A DNA stretch of 64,000 bases from Voacanga thouarsii (lineage: Eukaryota > Streptophyta > Magnoliopsida > Gentianales > Apocynaceae). The stretch is from NCBI GenBank assembly GCA_026120185.1, contig JANUWF010001193.1, positions 806,001 through 870,000 of the forward strand, given 5' to 3'. A model generated the notes under the pieces. It was not told the origin of the DNA. It saw only the letters and a list, made by a program, of their open reading frames with translations, and made no database searches. Below are positions 25,801-38,183 of this stretch, in pieces. Every line of letters begins with the position of its first letter. Positions within the stretch are counted from its first letter, which is position 1. A program made the position numbers and the translations under genes.

Positions 25801-26306
25801 GGGAAAGTTATATAGAACAGTCATAAGACCTACTTTGCTATATGACACGGAATATTAGACAGTTAAAAGGTGTTATGTTCATAAAATGAAAGTAGTTGAG
25901 ATGCACATGTTACGGTGAATGTGTGGGTATACTAGAAAGGATAGAGTAAGAAACGAGACCATTAGAAAAAAAGGTGGGAGTGACATCTATTGAGGAGAAG
26001 ATGAGAAAAAGCCACTTGCGTTGATTTGGACATATATAGAGAAGACCGAAGCAAACTCCTATTAGGAGGATTGAGAGATGGAGGCATGATAGGTTAGACA
26101 GAGGTAGAGACAGAACTAAAATGATATGAATGGAGGTGATTATGAGAGATATGTCTTTGTTAGATTTAGATGAAAGTATGACGGTCGATAGAAGGAGGTG
26201 AATAGAGAGGATTCATGTGGATAATCATATATAGCCTGGTATTGGTTCATGTAGCCGACCTCAAGTTTTTTAGGACTAAGGCTTATTTTTTTATTATTGT
26301 TGTTTA
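22890..26306 (+). mobile_element. RTE-clade LINE, 5'-truncated, with a nested LTR insert
   Basis: Flanked by a perfect 12-bp target duplication AAGAATGACTTT (22878-22889 and 26307-26318). The RT begins at KRMRPKKAVGPDGIPIEVWK (about 22983-23042), then WERVIEQRLR, QFSFMLGRF and DLKKAYDKV. After the insert it continues with LFANDIVLIDE near 25470 (Asn where the YADD/FADD box has Asp) and KGFRISR. The 3' end 'gactaaggctta' plus a T/G-rich tail is typical of plant RTE elements. Multiple stops show it is dead. The nested insert at about 23555-25383 interrupts it at the EFPIT segment. Confidence 0.88.
23555..25383 (-). mobile_element. Solo-LTR-like copia insert inside the RTE LINE
   Basis: About 1.83 kb interrupts the LINE between 'gaatttcctatcacg' and 'ctaacacgaggatcag', which are contiguous in the second RTE copy. 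There is no coding sequence. It contains a (GA)n tract (23962-23987) and a segment related to 16434-16770. The minus-strand end 'tgttatggcctagagg' resembles an LTR start and 'aataaaaggca' an early U3 block. CACG on both sides is a possible short target duplication. Exact ends and LTR family are uncertain. Confidence 0.6.
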
Positions 26307-26544
26307 AAGAATGACTTTGTTACTTTGCATGTTTGTAGATATTGATTAACCTTTATTGAACTCTATTTGTTTGCAAGCTTTGGAACTTCTCAACTGGTAA
26401 ATTTCTAAAAACTTACACAGCCATGCCAATTCGTAGTATTGCATTTTTGAGACATTTTCCATAACAAATAGGAAAGACATTGTGAGTGGTTCTGAGGATA
26501 ATTGTGTCTACTTATGGAAGCTTTAGTCCAGGAAAATAGTCTAA

Positions 26545-26652
<108 letters not shown>

Positions 26653-26867
26653 TAGAAGGGCTAACTATTTCTATCTTATAAGATTCTATAGCATAATTGC
26701 TTTTGGTATTCACCCTGTTCTTTTCCACCTTCAAGTGGATTGATTGAAATTGGCTAAAGTGTAATCTTATGGGGAAATTCTCTTGGCCTCTGTAGATTTA
26801 GTGTGTTTTTAAATATGTTTTAGTTTTTATGGTAATCTAATAGAACATATTTTCTTTTGATATTGGG

Positions 26868-29533
26868 GCGAGAGTGTGGTTACACAACACAGGTTATTGG
26901 TTCTTGATTTTTACTTTAGGAAAAGGGTAAACAAAGGAGTCATCGGATTGACCCCAAGTTCAAGTGCTGGAAGATACAGGGGGATGAAAGAATGGTTTTT
27001 ATTGATAGAGTAATCCAGGCGGATGACTGGTCTTCCGATATGGATTTAGATCCAAATTCAATGTAGAGAAAGATAACTCAAGGTATTAGGACAGTGGTTA
27101 AGGAAGTGTTTGGTAAACCTAAAAGAAAAGTAACACTAAACAAGGACGCGTCGTGGTAGAATAATAAAGTGAGAGAATCCGTAAGAAATAAAAGAGCGTG
27201 TTATAGAAACTTAAGGAAGTGTATGAGTGTTGAGAATTTTGAGAAGTATAAGTTCACAAGAAGAGAAGCTAAAAAAGCTGTCAGAAAAGCATGATTAACA
27301 GTTTTCAAGGACTTATATGAAAAGTTGGATACTAAAGATAAGGGTGTACTTGAATCGAATCAAGCCGAACCTTAAGATAATCGAGCTGAATTTTATTATT
27401 TTCATACAGGACTAGAATTCGAGCTCGAGTTCGATTCGAATGTCAAACCTTGACTTGAGCTCGGTTTATTTGAAATACTTTAAAACTCGAGTTCGATTTG
27501 AAGTTTGATTATAATAAGCTCAAAAGCTCGAATTTGAGTTTAAGCTCGAACTTGAATTTAAATAAATAATCGAATATGTTCGCAAGCCTTCGAGCCTAAT
27601 ACTTAGATATTCGAATTCGGTTCGTTTAAAATTCGAGCCTAAATATAAGGTTTGTATTCAAGCTCGAGCTCGATATTTCGAATTCAAACCGAGCTTTTAT
27701 CGAGTCGAGTCCAAATATGTTCGATAAAAACTCGATTCGTTTACACCTCTAACTAAAGATAGGGAGAAGAATATACATAAACTTGTTCATTTCAGGGAGA
27801 AGAAGACTAGAGATATAAGTATGGTAAAATATGTGAAGGATAATGACCACATAGTTCTTGTTAAAGACGAAAATCAAGTTCTTGTCAAATAGAGGAGGTC
27901 CTATTTTGATGAGTTATTTAACGAGAATCAAGTTCAAGTTTTGAATGTGGATGACCTTACAATTTCAAACAAAGAGGTTAATCGTAAGTTTATTCGTTGT
28001 ATTCATAAGCACGAAGTTTGAAAGGCCCTTAAAAGGATTAGACCAAATAAGGCAGTAGGACTAAATATTATACTGATTGAGGTTTGGAAGTATTTAGAAG
28101 AGATATGTGTTGCGTGGATAACAAGTCTATTCAACAAGATATATAGAGTTAATAAGACTCCTACAGAGTAGAGGAAGAGTACTTTGATTCCTCTGTACAG
28201 GAATAAAGGGGATATTCAATATTGTATCAATTATTGCGAGATTAAACTAATGAGTTATACTATGAAGTTTTGAGAGAGAGTGATTGAAGATAGGTTAAGG
28301 GGCATTGTAAAGGTTTCAAATAATCAATTTGGTTTTATGCTTGGACGTTCCACTACAAAGATAATTCATTTATTACGACAACTAATTAAATATTGTAAGG
28401 AAAGAAAGAAGGATTTGCATATGATATTTATTGATTTGAAAAAAGCCTATGATAAGATGCCTAGAGTAGTTTGGTGGGTGCTGGAAAAGAAAGGTGTATC
28501 GTAGAAGTATATTACCCTTATTAAAGATATATATGATGGACCATGTATAAGTGTAAGGAGTTGCATCAGAGTGATTGTAGAGTTTCCTATTATTATTGGG
28601 CTACATCAAGGATCAATGTTTAATCATTTTCTCTTCATAACCATTATGGATGAGTTAATTTATGCTATATAGGAGGTTGTGTGATTGTATTATGTATATA
28701 TTGTTTGCTGATCATATTATGCTGATTGATGAAGTTAGGGCCGATGTAAATATTAAATTGGAGTTGTGGTGACAGACGTTGGAATCTAAATGCTTTATAA
28801 TTAGTAGGAGTAAAACAAAGTATATAAAATGTAAGTTCAGTACTAACAGAAATATCGCTCAGAGTGTAATTTGGATGACAGAGATATACTAGTAGATTAT
28901 TTCTTTCGATATTTAGGATCTATTATTCAGAAAGATAGAGAGTTTGATTGCGATATTGCACACCGAGTTTTGACGGGTTGATTGAAATGGAGGAGTGCAA
29001 TTGGTATTATGTGTGATCATAATATGTCTTTGAGCCTAAAGGAAAAGTTCTATAGAACAGTCATAAGACCTGCTTTGTTATATGATATAGAATATTGGAC
29101 AGTTAAAATGTGTCATATTCATAAAATGAAGGTAGTTGAGATTTGTATATTATGGTATGTGCGAACATATTAGAAAGAATAGATTAAGGAATGAAACAAT
29201 TTGGGAAAAAATGGAAGTGATATCTATTGAAGTCAACATGACAAAAACTATTTGTGTTGGTTTAGACATATACAGAGAAGATCGATGAATGCTTATATTA
29301 GGAAAATTGAGGGATGGAGGCATAATAGGTTGGACAGAGGTAGAGACATGCCTAAATGATATGGATGGAGACGATTAGAAGAAATATATCTCTATTAGAT
29401 TTGAATGAAAGTATGATTGTGGATAGAAAAAAAGTAGAGGAAGATGATTCATGTGAATAACCACACGTAATCGTGTATTAATTCATGTAGCTGACCCTAA
29501 TTTTCTTGGGACTAAAGCTTAGTATTGTTATAT
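26868..29533 (+). mobile_element. RTE-clade LINE, second copy, 5'-truncated, with a nested MITE
   Basis: Inserted in the 3' flank of the WDR5-like pseudogene between 7-bp duplications TATTGGG (26861-26867 and 29534-29540). The uninterrupted site is still visible at 413-425. It starts in the endonuclease C-terminus (ESVVTQHRLLVLDFYFRKR) and continues with the linker (DDWSSDMDLDP), the RT (QFGFMLGRSTTKIIHLLRQ; FIDLKKAYDKM) and the 3' end 'gactaaagctta'. Many stops. It is longer at its 5' end than the copy at 22890-26306, and both belong to one family. Confidence 0.88.
27341..27751. mobile_element. MITE nested in the second RTE LINE
   Basis: A 411-bp non-coding insert flanked by 10-bp copies of ACTAAAGATA (27331-27340 and 27752-27761). 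Ends are inverted: AGGGTGTA..TGAATCGA against AGAGGTGTAAACGAATCGA. It is rich in self-complementary 'gagctcgag' and 'ttcgaattc' pieces. The duplication length suits a MULE or hAT-like mobiliser. Removing it restores the LINE linker frame KDREKN. Confidence 0.8.
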
Positions 29534-29540
29534 TATTGGG

Positions 29541-30140
29541 TAGAATCTGTAGCCTAGTTCATGAAAACTGATTTCTCAACTAGTTTGCATCAGCCGTCGG
29601 GTCTTTGCTTTGTAAAGACAGTAGAGTGAGGTTTAGATGGAGTACTGGCAGAAGTAATGGTAATGACAATAGTGGAGATGTCATGTAGAAGCACTGGGCT
29701 ATGAATACATTGTCTTGCACTCAGGCTATTTTTGAAAGATTAGACAATTGATAGAATTGTTTTTTTTTTCTTTTCTTCCTAAACTTCTAAGAAAAAAAGT
29801 CCTATACTTCAAAATACTTTAAATATAAATTATTTTGTTTTCTCTTCTCTTCTTTTATAATTTAAAAATTTCTTTTCTTTTTTCTTTTTCATAAACTTGT
29901 AAACTAGCTCTTAAGGTCCATGATTCATTTCAACTTGAGATGTAATTCCAAATTTGCCCTTTATATAACCCTGATGAAATTCCGTTAATAAGTGCCAAAC
30001 ATTGGAGAAATTGAAAGCTTAAACAAATGAAAAGAATTATGAGCAAAAGCCAATTTTTTTCAAAGCCAATTCTTGAAATATGCGCCTCAGTTTCAACTAT
30101 GCAATTTTCTACATTAAAAAGTCTTGTGGCGTAGCTACGC
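29541..30140 (+). repeat. Duplicated block B, downstream part
   Basis: 29541-29585 matches 421-466, and 29908-30140 matches 2612-2843 (for example 'ttgaaagctta', 'acaaatgaaaagaattatga', 'gccaatttttttcaaa', 'aaaaagtcttgtggc'). This extends the WDR5-segment duplication well past the gene. Confidence 0.7.
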
Positions 30141-30784
30141 AATAAGACAAACTTTAATTCCTATAATGATTTATTAAATATAAAATATGAATCAAAATTA
30201 CAAAATTGTGATTTAAAAAAAAAAAGTTGTGTAACCGTTACATATTTAAAAATGTAAGACAAAAAAATTCTTCTTCCTTTTTAATTTATAATCTTGGAGT
30301 GTACCAATTGAGATTTTTAAAAAAATATATATATATATTGAATATTTAATTTTAAAAAAAAATGGATATGCCATATCTGGAAAATTTACAAAATCCTATA
30401 TTCGTATCTTTTTTGCCAAAGATCAAGCGTTGTCTTAATTATTTTATTCCACCACACGTTTGACAAGTAATAGAAGACATGCTCATAAAACAAAAAGACC
30501 AAAAAAAAAAAAAAAAGTATTTGACAAAATACCATAGCCTATTCCGATCAATGGCCACATGCCCTCCGTTAGGTTAGATTGGAAGCCATCTCACCTCCTC
30601 TGTACCCTCTGCATTTATCTGCATGTCGATTGAGGTCACTTGAAGTGTAAACACGTACTACTAAAAAAGAAAATATAAAAATTAAAAACATTTAAAAAAA
30701 TTTATAATATGTAAAGCTGTGGGGTAAACGGTTGTGAGTTTGACAACTCAGCATAATTAGGTGAATAGCTACATTTTATGTTGA

Positions 30785-31010
30785 CTTCTTGGCTGCTTTG
30801 CTAGAGAAGTATTTGTGAAGTTCTTTGTAGTATGGCTTTAGGTTTTTCCTTAGGTTTATTTACTAGGTATAGATTTTAGGTTTATAGTTTTGGGTTTAGT
30901 TCATAAGTTTTGTTTGATTCTTATTGTCTTTAGAGAAGATTTTTTATAAAAATGAAGTGGGTTATTTATAGGATTTTGGGTTTCTCGATTTTATTTCTTC
31001 AGAGTTAATA
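30785..31010 (+). repeat. Local direct repeat, copy 1
   Basis: Matches 31685-31905 over about 220 bp (shared 'agtatttgtgaa', 'taggtatgga/gatt', 'tttgggttta', 'gggttatttataggatt'). 30141-30784 and the space between copies show no recognisable gene. The stretch 31200-31560 is GC-richer and could be a decayed exon, but no family was recognised. Confidence 0.55.
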
Positions 31011-31684
31011 CTATATTTATAACAGATGCTTCGTATTCCATGCAATTTTTTGGGGTTCATCGCTGAACTTTATTTGACGCGTCTGCTCTTCAATGTTTCA
31101 CCGTACTTCTTGAACTCGAATTTTGTGAAAATTGAATTTACTTCATCTATGGATTCGTGAAACCCAGAAATTGTTTTGGAGAAGTTCGTGAGTTCAAAAA
31201 CATTGAGATTGGACAGCACCAATCTCAACATTGATTCGGAGAAGACCCGGAGACTCGCAGCCAGATCGGCCCTGTGTCGGTTCTCAGTGTTCGACTCCGA
31301 GCTTTGATCGCTTTCTTCGCCATCGCCTGCTTCAAATTCTATGGTGTCTGGAATGTCTTCGGGAGGGGATGCATCGGGTAAGAAGCCTCCATCATAGCCC
31401 TTTCTAAATTGCCAATAACGAACATCTATTGCTATGAACTGATTGGTTTCATTGAAGGATCATGGAAGAACTCTACAGAACCATGAGGACCCAAATTAAT
31501 CATCGATCCAACCTCTGTTGCTGATAAAGCAAATGCCTAGAGTAAGTCGTATTTGTACACATGGACTTTGATTTTAGAGATATGGTTAATTCTCAGTGTA
31601 TGTCAAGCTCTATCCCTCGATCGTAGAGTTTGTTGCCGGGATGGCAGTGCTTGCTTCACATCAACAGATTTAGATTTATTGATT

Positions 31685-31905
31685 TTTTTTTAACCTCTTG
31701 ATGGCCTGACCAGAAAAGTATTTGTGAAATATTTTGTAATATTCCTTTAGTTTTTTATTAGTATATTAATTAGGTATGGATATTAGTCTTAGAATTTTGG
31801 GTTTACTTCGTAGGTTTCATTTGATTGTTATTGTTCGAGTTTTTTTATAAGAATAAAATGGGATATTTATAGGATTGTTCCTCGGTTTGATTTTTACACG
31901 AGATT
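31685..31905 (+). repeat. Local direct repeat, copy 2
   Basis: Second copy of 30785-31010, about 900 bp downstream and roughly 75% identical by eye. The unit seems to include the GC-richer stretch that follows each copy ('gcttc..cttcgaaatcttc'). Confidence 0.55.
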
Positions 31906-32707
31906 GTATTGGAGATCTCGAAGTGGAAGATGGACCATCTTCCATTAAAGGCGTGAGCCGCATCTTCAAGCAGAGTGTCTTCGAAATCTTCATCCTCCAT
32001 ACTCCATTAAAGGCCTGAGCAGCTCTCTGAGCTTCAAGCAGCGGTGATGCTAACCTTTTGTCGGCCTTTCCAGTGCTTCTTTGCAGTTAGAATTGAAGCA
32101 CCTCATCGCGGATGGCGTCGACGCGGCGCGGTGTGCGTAAGAGGGGTAAAATCGTAGGCGAAGCGAACAGAGATAGCGAAAGAGAAAGAGAAGGCGGAGG
32201 GCTTGGAAATCGTTTGCAACCCCCTTTTTTTTAGGTTTTATTTTCTCTTGATTTTCTTGCCTTTTATGTGCTGGTTTAGTTTTTACTTTGTTCTGTTCTT
32301 GAGGTTTTTGCTATTTGTAGCTGATGAAGGCCTTTGTTTCTTTTTAAAGTATGTAACCCGTATAGCCACGAATGGTATTTTGCGTTAACAAAATTCAATC
32401 GACCTAATTATCGGCTTCATTGTCATTTCTCTGGCTGGGAAAATGAAATCATTTAGGATTTGGAAATTAGCTTCCAGAGCCATGGATAAGGCTTTACAAG
32501 TTTGGAGATGATCTGCTTTGGATTTTTTTTTTCTCTATAATGACTACCGAATTGCACCCCAGAGAAAAAAAATGCACACATAACCAGTTTTTCTCTCATT
32601 TTTTCTTCCTTCTCTTTCACTACGGAATAAGTAGAGGAATTGCCTATTATATAATGTATATCTTCGTTCTTCATTTCGACAAAAATCTTACATGGCATTG
32701 CCCGCAG

Positions 32708-32801
32708 GAATCACACAAGGCGACAAATTGGTCAATTGGTGAAGGAGACTTCTGCCAAGCTTAAGCAAGTTAGCGAAGCTGACCACTATTCTAAAGTTAG
32801 T
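32708..32801 (+). pseudogene. SYP2-type syntaxin (Qa-SNARE) single exon
   Basis: Between an AG acceptor (CCCGCAG) and a GTAAGT donor lies a frame reading IGQLVKETSAKLKQVSEADH. This is the helical N-terminal region of plant SYP21/22/23 vacuolar and prevacuolar syntaxins. Full members are about 270 residues with a C-terminal SNARE helix and membrane anchor, and none of those exons was found here. Both splice sites are good, so the exon may still be spliced into something, but alone it is a gene fragment. The GC-rich stretch upstream (32100-32220) holds an ATG at 32110 with an Arg-rich frame of unknown identity. Confidence 0.65.
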
Positions 32802-34793
32802 GTAAGTTCAACCGCATCTCCATTCTCTATTTTGTATTTTTTTTATTTAAAAAAAAAACCTTTCTGATGACTTCTTTTGTCTTGCCCTGAATTTATCAAT
32901 CAGCAGTCAATGAACAAGAGAGAAGTTAGGAATATTAGGAGGATGTTGTATTGATACCGGTGTGTGTTGCTCAGGGGAGCCCCAAAAATTTTTGTCCCTT
33001 TTAAGAAATTTTGTTCCCACCTTAAACAGAAAATTCATTGCCGACTGTGTAAAATTGACAGAAAATTTTTTCGACTTTTTTCTGTTTATGGCTTTTCCGT
33101 TGAATTTCTTTGGTATTATACCGGTGTGTGTTTATGGCTTTTCCGTTGAATTTGAGAATTTTTTCCGTTGATCAATATAAAAGACTGTGTGACATCACTT
33201 TTGTTAGATCACCAAAATGTGTGGCAGCCCTTTACAAAACAAAAGAGTCTATTTTGTCTGTCTCAGTGAGCTGGCAAACAAGGAAGAAGCATTGAGTTCA
33301 ATCAAACTATGTCCACTTTTTTCACATTCAATAATTGAAGGCACATGTTTTCTTCCTTCTGATTCTAGATACATGAAAGCATAATTTCCATTTCATGAGC
33401 TATTTGTATGGTGCAGAGAGAACTGTGTTGTTGTGTTGTAACATTTTGAGACTACAATTAGTGAGATGAAAGACTATCCCCATTTATGCAATTAGCCTTT
33501 CGAATCATTTGATACTATTGTTTGCCTTATGGTGGAGAGAGGACTTGGCAGGGAAATCCAAAAGAAGCTATAGATTTTGAGGATATTCCACAGATAAATA
33601 TTAATAGCTTCCACCACCACCTGCAATAGGCAGTATAACTCATAAAGACGTTCAAGCATGATTAAATCTAGAAGCTTGCTATGCTAAAACAGATGGTGGC
33701 CATTTAGCTCAATTTTGATGCAAGACTGTGTGAAATTGCGCAAGGTGTCAACTTTATTATTTGGGTTGTTCAATTTGTGAAGCTGTCTTGAATTCTTTAA
33801 AGGGCATTTTTTAGGTTGTTTTGGAGATTGGAGCTATAAAGTGCAATTATTTTTATGGTAAGCAGTGGATTTTGCTTTACTGGGTTCTGATTCTGGTTGC
33901 TGCTTTTTCAGTGGAAGTATTTTAGAGAAGGCAATGTTCAGGCAGGGACTGAATACATGTGGAAATGGTTGTGAATGTCTGTGATTTTTCCCTTTAGCAA
34001 CTGGTGCTTTAGCACATAAGGCAAAGGTGTTGAAGAGAAGTGAGTTCAAGTATGGAAAAACGGTGGTCTCTGTTTCAGGAAGTGGTATTCCCGTTGCTCA
34101 TATTGATGAATGGTTCTTCCGCTACACTTTCTCCAGCTGGTGTAAACTATGAAGGTTAGTTTTGATTGTTCGCATTGCATTCACCATCCATAGTTATCCC
34201 ATCCTTCCTTCTTGTAACTGAAACATGAGCATGAAAGAGAACCATTTTTTTTTTAAATCATTCTTGATGATCAAATATTATTGACTTTTGGTTCTCAAAT
34301 TGATTTTTACCGGGTAAATGCAATTCTTCCCCCCACTCCCGCTTCTTCATTGTACTACCAACTTGATTGAGCATGAAAGAATACTACCAGCAATGCCAAA
34401 CCCCTCCAAAATAGGACATTCAAATTTGCACGGAAGGAGTGTTACATTTCTCTGTTTGTTAACTTGGATAATGATCCTACTTCTTGGATATTATTCCCTG
34501 ATAATTTTTGCATTCTGCCATAAGCTTGCTTACATTAACTTGGAAAAATGCATAGGGAACTAAGTCTATCTTATTTGTTTCTTAAAGCATTCTTCTGTAG
34601 AACAAACGAATTGTGAAGTTATCTGCTCTCCCTTCACTCCACATTCCTTCAGAAATACTTGCTCCATGACTTTGGCGGCTAACAATATGAAGTTTTCATC
34701 TCTGATGGCATCTCTGGTCATTCTCAAATAAATTTGACAATGTGTAAAAGTATAGGATAAGATGATTTGGAATTGCTATACGTATGATTACAT
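32802..34793 (+). other. Unassigned, partly intron-like sequence
   Basis: No domain recognised. 33063-33170 contains a direct repeat ('ttatggcttttccgttgaat' at about 33088 and 33132; 'accggtgtgtg' at 32957, 33120). 34006-34150 reads an open stretch with a preceding CCCTTTAG acceptor (ATGALAHKAKVLKRSEFKYG), possibly an exon of an unrecognised gene. T-rich introns surround it. Confidence 0.35.
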
Positions 34794-35655
34794 GGTATTA
34801 TTAAAACAAAAGAACAAAGCAAAAAGGAATATACTGTGGGAATCCATTGAACCTGAGAAGGTAAGATCAGATCTTTCTTTGCTTATTCTTTCCTAATTTA
34901 GGTTCCTAATATCAGATCCATTCCAGTTCATAGTTACTTTGCTCTGTGTTACCTGCATTTTCATATGATTTCCAGCTCAAACTTCCTAGATATCCTGATA
35001 TGCATCAATCTCTACTGTTTTTTTCCTCTTCAACTTCTGGTTATTTGCTTGCTTATGTTATATGATAAGTTGTTGAATTATATTTCTGTTGAGCATCCTT
35101 CATTTGATGTCAATTTGATATCTTGATCTTATTTGTCTGGTTGGATTCAAAAGAGACAGCAGTGCCCTGGTTTGCTCTTTTATAATGAATTGTTGCACGT
35201 GTTCTATCTACTACGGATATGCGACTACGAGATTGCTGCTCAACATGTTGATAGATTGGAATCTCCTATGAAGTCTGACCTAGAGCGGGCTGGTTGTATC
35301 CAGGAACTTAGGAAAGAACTTGAGGCATTATATATAAGTCTTTCTCGGCCTGGCTTAAATTACAGGGACCGGTCTGCACTCTCTGAGAAACGAGTTCAGC
35401 TTGAAGAGCAGCTTAATAAGTTTTCTAGATTGGGCTCAAGTGGGAAAGAATCTTTAGAACTAGCATATTTTGGAAATGCGAAACGAGCATGTGGGGAAAA
35501 GCTTGAGTTGGCGCCACCTCCTATTGATGGGGAGTGGCTACCAAAAAGTGCTGTATATGCATTAATAGATCTTACTGTTGTTGTTTTCAGTCGTCCAAAG
35601 GGACTTTTTAGAGATTGTGGAAAGAGAATTCAATTTGGGATTCAAACCATTCAAG
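34794..35655 (+). pseudogene. SCC4: SCC4/MAU2-like cohesin-loader subunit, two-exon fragment
   Basis: 34794-34860 ends with LWESIEPEK and a GTAAGA donor. 35154-35655 continues with RQQCPGLLFYNELLHVFY, then RICDYEIAAQHVDRLES, then PPPIDGEWLPKSAVYALI, then SRPKGLFRDCGKRIQ, and ends at a GTTAGT donor. These match the middle of plant SCC4 (MAU2 homologue), a TPR-like protein that partners SCC2 to load cohesin onto chromosomes. The full protein is about 720-730 residues; only about 190 are here. The reading frame of the second exon is intact (about 167 codons), so loss may be recent. No further exon was recognised downstream to 38 kb. Confidence 0.8.
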
Positions 35656-36422
35656 GTTAGTATAATGGGGTGTAGTTTTATTACTTCCTTTTTGCTTTGT
35701 TCTTTTGTTTCTTACTCTCTATCCTTACTCTTCTGAAATTTACATGGTATTTTGATGAAAGTTGGCACTTCTTAGAGGATGAAAGATGCAGATTATGCAT
35801 TGGAAAGTATTCATAACATTAGAGAAGCAATACCAAGAGGTATGCAAAAGTGACAAGATGACTGAAGTCAATTATTCTGGTGTTGCACTAAAAACATTTG
35901 TAACTGCGTAGATTCATGTAATTGTTGATGATGTAATGAAAAAATCTCTGGTATACTCATATATACAGTTCACCTTCTAAATTAGTTTGAGAATAAAAAC
36001 AAATTTAATAAACAACAAATAAAGAAAATGTTTCAAGAAAAAAAAAAAAACCCATTGAATAGCAATAACAATGACAAAAAAAAAAAAAAAAGGAATTACA
36101 TTGACTAAGGAAAAGGAATCATTTGCTCACCAAACAATGCACATAATATTCTGTTGGACAAATTATTTAAAAAAAGACCCCAAGAAATATTTGTTAAATA
36201 TTTAAATATAATATAAATGTATTTATCTAAAATTTTAATTCTACATTAAACTTCTTTATAAAAATTTAAATTAAAAAATAATAAACAAATTAAAATTATA
36301 TATTAAAATAAAAATTAAAATATCAAAAAAATTTATTCATCCCGAGCAAACCTCGGACAACTTACTAGTAAATAAATAAAAGTGAGGTTGGATAAACTTC
36401 CTCTTTTGTCCTGTATCAGCAT
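35656..36422. other. Former intron and AT-rich spacer, no gene
   Basis: Starts with the GTTAGT donor of the SCC4-like exon. It includes two A runs (36038-36050, 36076-36091) of the sort left by retroposed sequence. No exon of the expected SCC4 continuation was found. Confidence 0.4.
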
Positions 36423-36606
36423 TGACGGAACTAGGGACGTAGGCGTGGCACCCCTCTCCCCCAAAATTTTTAAAATTTTAATATTTTAAAATAAAATTAA
36501 ACTTTATTAAAAAATCTTTTAAAAACTTCTCAATTGTTTTTTAAATATTAAAATTTTAAAAATTTTGGGGAAGAGGGGTGCCACGCCTACGTCCCTAGTT
36601 CCGTCA
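36423..36606. mobile_element. Foldback/MITE element with about 65-bp arms
   Basis: TGACGGAACTAGGGACGT at 36423 is mirrored at 36589-36606, and the inverted match continues inward through 'gtggcacccctc', 'aaaatttttaaaattt' and 'aatatttt'. The unpaired centre is short and AT-rich. The flank 'tcttttaaaaacttctcaat' appears both inside (36516) and just after (36605) the element, so a target duplication is hard to define. Confidence 0.75.
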
Positions 36607-37950
36607 TCTTTTAAAAACTTCTCAATTTTTTTAAAAATATTATAATATTATCTTATAATATATTTTCTTGTTAAATTTAATTTTCTCATCTAATCCTAAG
36701 TTTTTGGTTCGTCTTGTGTATCAGGAAAAGAAAAAAAAATATATAAATACTTATTTAGGATTTCATGTAAAATAAGTTTATGGCTTGATAACTTAAATAG
36801 TAGTTGATATTGGTATTCCTTTTCTTTTTTAAAAAAAATAATTCGAAAATAGCCTGCTATAATGAAGCCAAAAGTAATTCACTTACTCGTGAATCATGCA
36901 TGAGATTGCAACATCAGTGAGTCAGTGAGCAGTAAACCACATTTTGTATAAATCCAATAAAATATTAAATACATCATTAATTATTCCTCCTCGAACAAAT
37001 TAAATAATTCAAAGTTTCTTTCCCTAAAGAGTCAATAGTATTAAAGAAAATTGTTTAATTGTTCAGCCTCGAAGAAATACTTAAAGTTTGCTTTCAGTAT
37101 TAAACAAAATATACAAGTACTATTATGAATATGCTATTTTAGTTACTAATTAGTACCTAATACGATTTGTTTTTCAAATAAGTCCCTAATAGACCGAAAT
37201 TGGCTGATTAATTGGTGAATTGATGCGTGGGATAAGGATTAATTTATGGTTATAAATCTCCATCAATATCTTAAGACAGATCAGCTTCTTACAAAGCAAA
37301 AGTTTTAAATAGTCAAAAAGTAGAGGAGAGGTTGCGCCCTTTATGCTTCTTTTGCCCTAATTATTATATTTGCTAGGGTCATCTTGTCTCCCTCATACCA
37401 CATCTCAGAGCAACCAACTTGTTACTAGCTGCCTCTGGTTGACGGCTTCATGCCTCGCTACTGGAAAAGGAGAATGACATACTATACATTATTGTTGGTG
37501 AAAAAAAGTGATGTGGAGAATGTTAATGAAATTTCCTAATCAGAAAGAAAAGGAATGAGTTGCACTCAAAACCCTTATACTTGACTTGAATAGTCACAAT
37601 TCTCGTTCCAATTCTCATATTTATGAAATCTTTCTTTTCACAAAAAGAAGGGACGAACTGCTTTCAAACTTTTGCAAAAGGACCGTATTAATACTCGTTA
37701 ATGTGATAGCCATAAAGTTCAAATATTTTCTCTTGCAAGTAGGATTCTGGAAGAGGCAGCCCCAGAGTCTTGGAAAGGTTGCGCAATTTTGACCGCGCAT
37801 GATGAAAATGAAAACAAATGTCCAGAAAGGATTGCTAAATGGTAAACTCCTGCAACCCATCAACAAGAAGTATGGTGCAAATAAATTGAGAATTGACTAG
37901 CTAGCAAAGCTAGAGAGGGAAAGTTCGGGAGCTTCCAAGTGGATATGAAG
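36607..37950. other. AT-rich intergenic, no gene
   Basis: No coding feature. From about 37860 onward it becomes the upstream region of the first bHLH gene. Confidence 0.45.
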
Positions 37951-37954
37951 CATT

Positions 37955-37970
37955 TTCACACGTGCCAATA
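37955..37970 (+). promoter_or_regulatory. G-box-containing element of bHLH gene 1
   Basis: TTTTCACACGTGCCAATA contains CACGTG (37960-37965), about 215 bp before the TATA box. The same string occurs in the second bHLH gene's upstream region (61417-61433), where most other sequence has diverged. G-boxes bind bHLH and bZIP factors, so autoregulation is possible but not shown. Confidence 0.5.
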
Positions 37971-38173
37971 ATGTCTACTTCAATTTCCTCTTTCTTTTGT
38001 CGTTGCCCCAATAAGAACCCACTGCGATTAAGGCAAGGTTTTCATTTTCCTTGATCTTGCTGTTGAGGTTGCATTTAATTATTGAAGCTCTGTCCTCTTA
38101 TCTTGTTTATTTGAAATAACTTTTTTCCAGGGTTTGGTCAGATCTTATATCTTCTTTGCCATGTTTGTACTAC

Positions 38174-38183
38174 TATATATAAA
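38174..38183 (+). promoter_or_regulatory. TATA box of bHLH gene 1
   Basis: TATATATAAA about 50 bp before the leader-intron donor at 38233 (CTGAG/GTATGG) and about 420 bp before the start codon. Confidence 0.55.
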
